In this document: positions 1 through 5,723 of the stretch, in pieces
How the letters are laid out: every line of letters begins with the position of its first letter
Position numbering within the stretch: the stretch's first letter is position 1
DNA from: Defluviicoccus sp.
Lineage (GTDB): Bacteria; Pseudomonadota; Alphaproteobacteria; MPNO01
Reading direction: 5' to 3'
Assembly: GCA_028820945.1 (NCBI GenBank)
Contig: JAPPHW010000307.1
Location: forward strand, 6,692 to 14,253
Length of the DNA stretch: 7,562 bases
Translations under genes and position numbers: made by a program
Notes under the pieces: model-generated
Database searches by the model: none
What the model was told of the DNA's origin: nothing
Seen by the model: only the letters and a program-made list of their open reading frames with translations

Positions 1-5
1 CCCCG

Positions 6-16
6 CCCCCCCCCCC
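6..16. repeat. Poly-C homopolymer tract at window edge
   Basis: Eleven consecutive C residues, preceded by CCCCG, make bases 1-16 all C except one G. The tract lies 26 bases upstream of the mrpE start. It could be a real phase-variable-type homopolymer in the leader or in an upstream gene, but a long C run at the very edge of a sequence is also typical of a contig end or sequencing artefact. No promoter elements can be recognised in bases 1-42. Confidence 0.6.
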
Positions 17-42
17 GACGGCAAGTCTGCGACAGGGCGGTA

Positions 43-519
43 GTGGTTCACGCATTATCACTGGGTTGTGTGCTCTTCGGCACCTGGCTTCTGCTTTCCG
101 GTCACTTCGATCCTCTGCTCATCGGGCTCGGCGTGGCCTCCTGCGCGGCGGTCGTCTACTTCACCCACCGGATGGACGTGATCGACCACGAAGGGCATCC
201 GGTCCACCTCACCTTGCGGGGGGTGGGTTACTGGCCGTGGCTGACGGTCGAGATCCTCAAGGCCAATATCGACGTCGCGCGGCGTATCCTCACCCCGGGC
301 GCTTCGATCAGCCCGACGATGCTCCGCGTCCGGTCCACCCAGCCGACCGACCTCGGCCGCGTGATCTTCGCCAACTCGATCACCCTCACCCCGGGCACGG
401 TGTCGGTCGACGTGGGCGAGGGAGAGATACTCGTGCATGCGCTCTCGCGCGACGGCGCCGACGACCTGGCGGCGGGCGAGATGGACCGGCGGGTCACCCG
501 AATGGCGGGCGGAGGCTGA
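43..519 (+). CDS. mrpE: Mrp-type Na+/H+ antiporter subunit E (MrpE/MnhE)
   Basis: A small membrane subunit of the Mrp cation/proton antiporter, needed for assembly and activity of the complex rather than forming the ion channel itself (family knowledge, MNHE family). The 158 residues fit the usual length of about 160. Two hydrophobic helices lie at residues 4-19 and 24-41, followed by the amphipathic stretch GYWPWLTVEILKANIDVARR. A soluble domain carries the hallmark FANSITLTPGTVSVDV; the conserved Thr of LTPGT is T119. The start is GTG at 43, with AGGG at 34-37 as a plausible ribosome binding site. The frame stays open to the window edge, so a start further upstream cannot be excluded, but homologues begin close to here. 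It is the first visible gene of the operon and its TGA shares one base with the mrpF ATG. Confidence 0.95.
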   Translation: MVHALSLGCVLFGTWLLLSGHFDPLLIGLGVASCAAVVYFTHRMDVIDHEGHPVHLTLRGVGYWPWLTVEILKANIDVARRILTPGASISPTMLRVRSTQPTDLGRVIFANSITLTPGTVSVDVGEGEILVHALSRDGADDLAAGEMDRRVTRMAGGG

Positions 520-785
520 TGTTCACCGCCGCCGCGGTCGGAGTCGTCGCCGCCATGGCGCTCGCGCTCGCCCGCGCGCTGATGGGACCGACGCTTTACG
601 ACCGGATTCTCTCCGTCAACACCTTCGGCACCAAGACCGTGCTGATCCTCGCCGTCGTCGGATTCCTGTTCGGGCGGCCGGAATTCCTCGACATCGCGCT
701 TGCCTACGCGCTGATCAACTTCATCGGCACGATCGCCGTCCTCAAGTTCTTCAAGCACGGCGACCTCGGCGGGACGGGCAGCTGA
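519..785 (+). CDS. mrpF: Mrp-type Na+/H+ antiporter subunit F (MrpF/MnhF)
   Basis: An 88-residue membrane protein of the MrpF/PhaF family with three predicted helices (about residues 3-22, 33-51 and 57-75). The signature is GPTLYDRILSVNTFGTK between helices 1 and 2. Its aspartate, D28 here, corresponds to the functionally important MrpF Asp reported for Bacillus. The second signature is FLDIALAYALINFIGTIAVLKFF. The ATG at 519 overlaps the mrpE stop by one base (TGATG), and GGAGG at 511-515 provides a close ribosome binding site. An in-frame ATG at 555 would remove most of helix 1 and is rejected. Its stop in turn shares one base with the mrpG start, so E, F and G are probably translationally coupled and made in similar amounts. 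Confidence 0.95.
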   Translation: MFTAAAVGVVAAMALALARALMGPTLYDRILSVNTFGTKTVLILAVVGFLFGRPEFLDIALAYALINFIGTIAVLKFFKHGDLGGTGS

Positions 786-1129
786 TGGCGCCGGTCCTCG
801 ACATCGCGAGCTGGGTGCTGCTGCTCGGCGGCGGCGTTCTGGTGACGATCGGCGGGATCGGGATATTGCGCTTTCCCGACGTCTACACGCGCAGCCACGC
901 GGCGGGCGTCACCGATACCGGCGGCGCCGGGCTGATCCTGGTCGGGCTGATGCTTCAGGGCGGCTGGACCCTGGTGACCGTGAAGCTGCTCCTGATCCTG
1001 ATCTTTATCTTCTTTACCAGCCCGACGGCGACCTTCGCGCTGGTTCACGCCGCATACGAGAGCGACGAGGAGCCGCTGCTCGACCACGATCTCCGGAACG
1101 AACCGGCCGGCCGGGAGAAGGGGCCATAA
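785..1129 (+). CDS. mrpG: Mrp-type Na+/H+ antiporter subunit G (MrpG/MnhG)
   Basis: A 114-residue membrane subunit of the PhaG/MnhG/YufB family with three helices (about residues 6-26, 42-62 and 64-82). Hallmarks are GGIGILRFPDVYTRSHAAG, followed by TDTGGAGLILVGLMLQ and the terminal hydrophobic FTSPTATFALVHAAY. A charged cytoplasmic tail of about 25 residues (SDEEPLLDHDLRNEPAGREK) follows. In Mrp complexes MrpE, F and G sit together with the MrpA C-terminus. The ATG overlaps the mrpF stop by one base (TGATG). The stop is TAA at 1127-1129 and lies inside the proposed start region of the next gene. Confidence 0.95.
   Translation: MAPVLDIASWVLLLGGGVLVTIGGIGILRFPDVYTRSHAAGVTDTGGAGLILVGLMLQGGWTLVTVKLLLILIFIFFTSPTATFALVHAAYESDEEPLLDHDLRNEPAGREKGP
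1113..1128 (+). promoter_or_regulatory. Ribosome binding site and putative ATA start codon of the MrpA C-terminal gene
   Basis: GGGAGAAGGGG at 1113-1123 is the strongest Shine-Dalgarno-like sequence near this junction, with GGAG (1114-1117) spaced 8 nt from an ATA at 1126-1128. ATA plus the following A forms ATAA, overlapping the mrpG TAA in the same geometry as the ATGA overlaps at 1683 and 2457. Translation from ATA gives (M)NEAVNIVILLFMAVAVIG, which looks like the normal family N-terminus. No comparable ribosome binding site precedes the in-frame CTG codons (1153, 1156) or the ATG at 1162. ATA is a very rare initiation codon, so a sequencing error of ATG is the main alternative. Confidence 0.5.
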
Positions 1130-1686
1130 ACGAGGCGGTCAATATCGTCATCCTGCTGTTCATGGCGGTCGCGGTGATCGGCATCGTCCGCGCGCGAAAC
1201 CTGTTCGTCGTGGTCATGCTGACCGGCATCTACAGCCTGCTGGCCGCGACCATCTTCGTCGTGCTCGACGCGGTCGACGTGGCCTTCACCGAGGCCGCGG
1301 TCGGCGCGGGCATCTCCACGGTGCTCTTTCTCGGCACGCTGGCGCTCACCACGAGCGAGGAGAAGAAGCCGGTCCACAACGCCTGGATATCGCTGGCCGT
1401 CGTCGCGGTGACCGGCGCGGTGCTGATCTACGGCACGCTCGACATGCCGCGCTACGGCGATCCGGCGGCGCCCGCCAACCACCACGTGATCCCCGAATAT
1501 CTCGAAGCCGGGCCGGAAAAGACCGGCATTCCCAACGTGGTAACCGCGGTGCTGGCGAGCTACCGGGGCTATGACACGCTGGGCGAGGTGACGGTGATCT
1601 TCACCGCGGGCATCGGCGTGGTGCTGCTGCTCGGGCGCTGGCGCGCGCATCGCCGCGAGACCGAGGCGGCGGAGGAGGAGGCATGA
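1126..1686 (+). CDS. Free-standing MrpA C-terminal module (MbhD/DUF4040 + MbhE-like)
   Basis: This gene encodes only what is normally the C-terminal part of MrpA, or MbhD plus MbhE in archaeal hydrogenase complexes. The MbhD/DUF4040 signature is LDAVDVAFTEAAVGAG; its Glu is E56 counting from the proposed start. The MbhE-like part ends in NVVTAVLASYRGYDTLGEVT and a last hydrophobic helix. These modules join the small subunits to the antiporter subunits and line the proposed sodium path (family knowledge). The start is problematic. The first ATG at 1162 gives 174 residues but loses half of helix 1, whereas ATA at 1126 gives 186 residues with a complete helix and a well-spaced ribosome binding site. 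I chose 1126; annotation software would probably choose 1162. The gene ends in an ATGA overlap with mrpB. The MrpA N-terminal antiporter domain is not fused to it. Confidence 0.88.
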   Translation: MNEAVNIVILLFMAVAVIGIVRARNLFVVVMLTGIYSLLAATIFVVLDAVDVAFTEAAVGAGISTVLFLGTLALTTSEEKKPVHNAWISLAVVAVTGAVLIYGTLDMPRYGDPAAPANHHVIPEYLEAGPEKTGIPNVVTAVLASYRGYDTLGEVTVIFTAGIGVVLLLGRWRAHRRETEAAEEEA

Positions 1687-2099
1687 GGGACCTCCTGATC
1701 CTGCGCGTCGTCACCAAGCTGCTGATGCCGTTCATCCTGATCTTCGCGCTCTATGTGCAGTTCCACGGCGATTACGGGCCGGGCGGCGGGTTCCAGGCCG
1801 GCGTGATCTTCGGCGCGGGCTTCATCCTCTACGGGCTGGTCTTCGGCCTCGACGATCTGCGCGGCGTGCTGTCGTCCGACGTCCTGCGCGCCGGGTTCGC
1901 CCTCGGCGTGCTGATCTTCGCCGGCGTGGGCGTCGCCGGGCTGTTTCTCGGCGGCAACTATCTCGACTACAACGTCCTCGCCCACGACCCGGTGCACGGC
2001 CAGCATCTCGGCATCCTGCTGATCGAGTTCGGCGTCGGCGTCACCGTCGCCTCGGTGATGATCTCGATCTTCTACTACTTCGCCGGGCGGGGACGCTGA
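1683..2099 (+). CDS. mrpB: Mrp-type Na+/H+ antiporter subunit B (MrpB/MnhB)
   Basis: A 138-residue membrane protein of the MnhB family, with four predicted helices. The N-terminus RVVTKLLMPFILIFALYVQF leads into the signature HGDYGPGGGFQAGVIFGAG. P33 and F37 have the same spacing as the Pro/Phe pair shown to matter in Bacillus MrpB. The C-terminus GILLIEFGVGVTVASVMISI is also typical. Start: ATG at 1683 overlaps the preceding stop (ATGA), behind a purine-rich GGAGGAGGAGG at 1671-1681. This is the best ribosome binding site in the operon and encodes Glu-rich residues of the upstream protein. Classical MrpB and MrpA C-terminal modules share weak similarity, so their adjacency is normal. Confidence 0.95.
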   Translation: MRDLLILRVVTKLLMPFILIFALYVQFHGDYGPGGGFQAGVIFGAGFILYGLVFGLDDLRGVLSSDVLRAGFALGVLIFAGVGVAGLFLGGNYLDYNVLAHDPVHGQHLGILLIEFGVGVTVASVMISIFYYFAGRGR

Positions 2100-2100
2100 G

Positions 2101-2460
2101 TTGGTCGATTTCGTCGGTCTCTACAATTACTGGATCGTCGTCTTCCTGATGATGGCGGGGCTCTATCTCGTCATCGAGCACGGCAACCTGGTCAAGAAGA
2201 TGGTGGGGCTCACCGTGTTCCAGGCCGCCGTCTTCGTGCTCTACATCACCCTCGGCAAGGTCCGGGACGGCACCGCGCCGATCGTCGCCGAGGGGATCGA
2301 GACCTATTCCAACCCCCTGCCCCACGTGCTGATCCTGACCGCGATCGTCGTCGGCGTGGCGACGCTCGCGCTCGGCCTCGCGCTGGTGGTGCGCATCCGC
2401 GAGGCCTACGGCACCATCGAGGAGGACGAGATCGGCGACCAGGACGGGCCGGCGATATGA
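2101..2460 (+). CDS. mrpC: Mrp-type Na+/H+ antiporter subunit C (MrpC/MnhC, NuoK-like)
   Basis: A 119-residue homologue of the complex I subunit NuoK (Oxidored_q2 family), with three helices at about residues 10-24, 34-51 and 75-97. NLVKKMVGLTVFQAAVFVL and NPLPHVLILTAIVVGVATLA are family hallmarks; G85 in the last motif matches the conserved Gly of the TAIVIG segment. A charged tail (REAYGTIEEDEIGDQDG) ends the protein. The start is TTG at 2101, one base after the mrpB stop, with GGGGA at 2089-2093 spaced 7 nt. No ATG occurs before the first helix, so TTG is well supported. The stop overlaps the next ATG (ATGA). Confidence 0.94.
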   Translation: MVDFVGLYNYWIVVFLMMAGLYLVIEHGNLVKKMVGLTVFQAAVFVLYITLGKVRDGTAPIVAEGIETYSNPLPHVLILTAIVVGVATLALGLALVVRIREAYGTIEEDEIGDQDGPAI

Positions 2461-3932
2461 CCGCGCATTTGCCCGCGCTCCAGGTCGTGATCACGCTGCT
2501 GGCGGCGCCCGCCTGCATCCTGGTGCGCGGACGCGACCTCGCCTTCTGGCTCGCCCTGCTCACGACCTGGGCGGCCTTCGCGGTCTCCTGCCTGCTGCTC
2601 GACCAGGTGATGACCTCGGGCATCGTCAGCTACGAGCTCGGCGGTTGGGCCGCGCCGTTCGGGATCGAGTACCGGGTCGATGCGCTCAACGCCTTCGTGC
2701 TGCTGATCGTCAGCGGGATCGGCGCGATCGTCCTCCCGTTCACCCCGCGGAGCCTGCTGATCGAGATGGTGGGCGAGAAGGCCTACCTGTTCTATTGCGC
2801 TTTCCTGCTCTGCGTGACGGGGCTGCTCGGCGTCACGATCACCGGCGACGCGTTCAACCTCTTCGTGTTCATGGAGATTTCCTCCCTCGCCTCGTGCATC
2901 CTGATCAGCCTGGGTCCGCACCGACGGGCGCTCACCGCCGCCTTCCAGTACCTGATCGTCGGCACCATCGGGGCGACCTTCATCGTCATCGGCATCGGGC
3001 TGATCTACGGCGCGACCGGCACGCTCAACCTGAACGACATCGCCGAGCGGCTGCCCGCGACCGGCTACAACCGGACGGTGATCGCGGCCTTCGCCTTCCT
3101 GATCGTGGGCGCCGCGATCAAGCTCGCCCTCTTCCCGCTCCACTTCTGGCTCCCCAGGGCCTACACCTACGCGCCGTCCACCGTCAGCGCCTTCCTCGCG
3201 GCGACGGCGACCAAGGTCGGGGTCTATGTCCTGATCCGCTTCCTGTTCACCGTCTTCGGGGTGAAGTTCTCCTTCGACATCCTGCCCACCGCCCTGCCGC
3301 TGATGGTGCTCGCGGTTCTGGCGATGTTCGTCGCCTCGACGGTCGCCATCTTCCAGGACAGCGTGAAGCGCATGCTCGCCTACTCCAGCGTTGCCCAGAT
3401 CGGATACATGGTGCTCGGGCTGAGCCTGGTGACGGTCGAGGGGCTCACCGCTTCGATCGTCCATTTGTTCAACCACGCGCTCATGAAGGGCGCGCTGTTC
3501 CTCGCGATCGGCTGCATCGCCTACCGGCAGTCCTCGTTCCGGATCGAGGACCTGGCCGGCATGGGGAAGCGGATGCCGTGGACGATGGCGGCGTTCACCG
3601 CCGGCGGGCTCAGCCTGATCGGAATTCCGCTCACCGCCGGCTTCATCTCCAAATGGTACCTGATCCTGGCCGCTCTGGCCGCCGATGAGCCGCTGATCGC
3701 GGCGCTGATCGTCATTTCCTCGCTGCTTGCGGTGATCTACGTCTGGCGGGTGGTGGAGGCTGCCTATTTCCGGGAGGCCCCGCCCGGCGCCCCCTCCGGC
3801 GAGGCGCCGCTTGCGCTGCTGATCCCGACCTGGGCTCTGATCGCGCTCAACGTCTATTTCGGGATCGAGACCTCGCTGCCGGTGGGCGTCTCCGAGCACG
3901 CCGCGCGCGCCCTGATGGGAGCGGGACCGTGA
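2457..3932 (+). CDS. mrpD: Mrp antiporter subunit D (first MrpD/MbhH-like antiporter module)
   Basis: A 491-residue polytopic protein of the Proton_antipo_M family (NuoL/M/N, MrpA/D), the type of subunit that moves protons and exchanges them for Na+ or another cation. Length and about 14 helices fit MrpD. The TM5 glutamate is E140 (FVFMEISSLASCIL) and the TM7 lysine K222 (GAAIKLALFPLHFWLP). Their spacing of 82 equals that of the essential E137/K219 pair of Bacillus MrpD. Further ion-path lysines are in AATATKVGVY (TM8), NHALMKGALF (K344) and GFISKWYL (K399). This copy immediately follows mrpC, as in Mbh and Mrp operons, and is the best candidate for the orthologous MrpD. The ATG overlaps the mrpC stop (ATGA). 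The ribosome binding site is weak, suggesting translational coupling. Confidence 0.94.
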   Translation: MTAHLPALQVVITLLAAPACILVRGRDLAFWLALLTTWAAFAVSCLLLDQVMTSGIVSYELGGWAAPFGIEYRVDALNAFVLLIVSGIGAIVLPFTPRSLLIEMVGEKAYLFYCAFLLCVTGLLGVTITGDAFNLFVFMEISSLASCILISLGPHRRALTAAFQYLIVGTIGATFIVIGIGLIYGATGTLNLNDIAERLPATGYNRTVIAAFAFLIVGAAIKLALFPLHFWLPRAYTYAPSTVSAFLAATATKVGVYVLIRFLFTVFGVKFSFDILPTALPLMVLAVLAMFVASTVAIFQDSVKRMLAYSSVAQIGYMVLGLSLVTVEGLTASIVHLFNHALMKGALFLAIGCIAYRQSSFRIEDLAGMGKRMPWTMAAFTAGGLSLIGIPLTAGFISKWYLILAALAADEPLIAALIVISSLLAVIYVWRVVEAAYFREAPPGAPSGEAPLALLIPTWALIALNVYFGIETSLPVGVSEHAARALMGAGP

Positions 3933-5440
3933 GCGTCGAGCTGGCCGTGGCGGTCGCGCTCGCCGGCCCGCTCGCGGGCGCGGCGCTGATCGCGCTGTTC
4001 GGGAGCCGGCCCAACCTCCGCGACGGTGCGATGATCGTCGCCTCGGTCGTAACCTTCCTCGCGGTCTACCGCATCCTGCCCGCGGTCGACGCGGGCGCGC
4101 GGCCGGAGCTCTTCCTTTTCGATTTCGTGCCCGGGCTCGGCATCCGCTTCGTCATCGAGCCGCTCGGCATGCTGTTCGCGCTGGTCGCCTCGTTCCTCTG
4201 GATCGTCACCTCGTTCTACGCCATCGGCTACATGCGCGGGCATGGCGAGGAGAACCAGACGCGGTTCTATGTCTGCTTCGCCATTGCGATCTCGGCGGCG
4301 CTCGGCGTCGCGATGTCGGGCAACATGCTGACGCTCTTCATCGCCTACGAGGTGCTGACGCTCTCGACCTACCCGCTGGTCACCCACCACCAGTCGCCGG
4401 AATCGATGCGCGCCGGGCGGACTTATCTCGGCATCCTGCTCTCGACCTCGATCGGGTTCCAGCTCGTCGGCATCGTCTGGACCTACGGCGCCACGGGCAC
4501 GCTCGACTTCACCCCGGGCGGCATCCTCGCGGGCAAGGTCGAAGGCTGGCCGCTGATCGTGCTCCTGTTCCTTTACATGTACGGCATCGGCAAGGCGGCG
4601 CTGCTGCCGATTCACCGCTGGCTGCCGGCGGCGATGGTGGCCCCTACCCCGGTCAGCGCGCTGCTGCATGCCGTCGCGGTGGTCAAGGCGGGCGTGTTCA
4701 CCGTGCTCAAGGTCGCGATCTACATCTTCGGCGTCGACTATCTCAGCGAGACCGGGGCGAGTACCTGGCTGATGTACGTCGCGGGCGCGACCATCGTCAT
4801 CGCCTCGCTGGTCGCGCTGACCAAGGACAACCTGAAGGCCCGGCTCGCCTATTCGACTGTGAGCCAGCTCAGCTACGTCGTGCTCGGCGCCGCCCTGGCG
4901 ACGAGCTGGAGCGTGGTCGGCGGGGCGATGCACATCGCGATGCACGCGTTCGGCAAGATCACGCTCTTCTTCTGCGCCGGGGCGATCATGGTGGCGGCCC
5001 ACAAGACCGAAATCGGCGACATGGGGGGGCTCGGCCGCCGGATGCCCTTCACCTTCGCGGCCTTTGCCGTCGGCGCGCTCAGCGTCACCGGGCTGCCGCC
5101 GCTCGGCGGCGTATGGAGCAAGTGGTATCTCGGGCTCGGCGCGGTCGAAGCCGAGCAGCTGATCTTCGTCGCGGTGCTGATGATCTCATCGCTGCTCAAC
5201 GTCGCCTACCTGATCCCCGTGGCCGCGCGCGGGTTCATTTCGCCGAAGCGCGAGGGCGACCCGGTTCCGCAGCCGGCCGGGGCAGCCGTGGCGCATGAAG
5301 GGCACGAAGACGGGGACGGCATCCGCGAGGCGCCGATGTTCTGCGTGGTGCCGCTCTGCCTGACCGCGATCGGCTGCCTGGCGCTGTTCTTCGCGGCCGA
5401 CGACATCGCCGCCTTCCTCGCCCCGATCGCGCAACGCTGA
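3929..5440 (+). CDS. Second Mrp antiporter module (MrpD family, NuoL/MrpA-N-like features)
   Basis: A 503-residue antiporter subunit of the Proton_antipo_M family. Several stretches read more like NuoL or the N-terminal half of MrpA than like MrpD: SFYAIGYMRGHGEENQTRFY, LFIAYEVLTLSTYPLVTHH and HAVAVVKAGVF. Key residues are E141 (TM5), K222 (GIGKAALLPIHRWLP), K253 (VVKAGVF) and K343 (HAFGKITLFF). It may supply the antiporter function normally provided by the MrpA N-terminus, which is otherwise missing (inference). A hydrophilic loop near residues 437-470 contains HEGHEDGDG (456-464), rich in His and acidic residues. The start is GTG at 3929 in a GTGA overlap with the upstream gene, with GGGAG at 3917-3921 as ribosome binding site. 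Databases probably name it monovalent cation/H+ antiporter subunit D family protein or NADH-quinone oxidoreductase subunit; no other complex I gene is present, so the latter would mislead. Confidence 0.9.
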   Translation: MSVELAVAVALAGPLAGAALIALFGSRPNLRDGAMIVASVVTFLAVYRILPAVDAGARPELFLFDFVPGLGIRFVIEPLGMLFALVASFLWIVTSFYAIGYMRGHGEENQTRFYVCFAIAISAALGVAMSGNMLTLFIAYEVLTLSTYPLVTHHQSPESMRAGRTYLGILLSTSIGFQLVGIVWTYGATGTLDFTPGGILAGKVEGWPLIVLLFLYMYGIGKAALLPIHRWLPAAMVAPTPVSALLHAVAVVKAGVFTVLKVAIYIFGVDYLSETGASTWLMYVAGATIVIASLVALTKDNLKARLAYSTVSQLSYVVLGAALATSWSVVGGAMHIAMHAFGKITLFFCAGAIMVAAHKTEIGDMGGLGRRMPFTFAAFAVGALSVTGLPPLGGVWSKWYLGLGAVEAEQLIFVAVLMISSLLNVAYLIPVAARGFISPKREGDPVPQPAGAAVAHEGHEDGDGIREAPMFCVVPLCLTAIGCLALFFAADDIAAFLAPIAQR

Positions 5441-5450
5441 GACCGCAACG

Positions 5451-5723
5451 ATGGCCGATACGGAACGCCCCGGCGCCCCAGGCGAGAGAGACCGCGGGCC
5501 CGACCGACCGCCCGGCGGCGCCAGGCTGTTCTGGGCCGCGATCGTCGTCTGCGCCGTGCTCGCCTCGCTCGACTTCTTCTACCACAAGCATGCCGAACCC
5601 GGGTTCAGCGGGTCGTTCGGCTTCTACGGCTGGTACGGCTTCGTCTGCTGCGTCCTCGCGGGGCTGGCCGCCAGGGAGCTCGGAAAGTTCCTGAAGCGGG
5701 ACGAGGACTATTATGATCGCTAG
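5451..5723 (+). CDS. Small two-helix membrane protein of the Mrp operon, function unknown
   Basis: A 90-residue protein I cannot assign to a characterised family. Residues 1-25 are Pro/Gly/Arg-rich and probably disordered. Helix 1 is about residues 26-44 (ends LDFFYHKH), helix 2 about 58-75 (FYGWYGFVCCVLAGLAAREL), and the end is a charged tail, LKRDEDYYDR. From memory, similar small proteins with a GFY-x-YGF motif and a terminal RDEDYY occur beside MrpD-type genes elsewhere, which argues for a genuine accessory subunit. The start ATG at 5451 follows the previous stop by 10 bases with no strong ribosome binding site. Its 3' end overlaps the next start by 11 bases. Position between two antiporter genes suggests it packs between those subunits or helps them assemble (inference). 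Confidence 0.85.
   Translation: MADTERPGAPGERDRGPDRPPGGARLFWAAIVVCAVLASLDFFYHKHAEPGFSGSFGFYGWYGFVCCVLAGLAARELGKFLKRDEDYYDR

Noticed and set aside
66..518. Extending the mrpF reading frame upstream to base 66, giving a 239-residue protein
   Set aside because: The part before 519 is an out-of-phase translation of mrpE and is Arg-rich. MrpF proteins are about 90 residues, and ATG at 519 has a ribosome binding site.
2406..3899. A 497-codon open frame on the minus strand, opposite the first mrpD
   Set aside because: It is the antisense shadow of a GC-rich hydrophobic gene. The translation is a low-complexity mix of Arg, Asp, His, Glu and Gly with no family motif, and the plus-strand gene is unmistakable.
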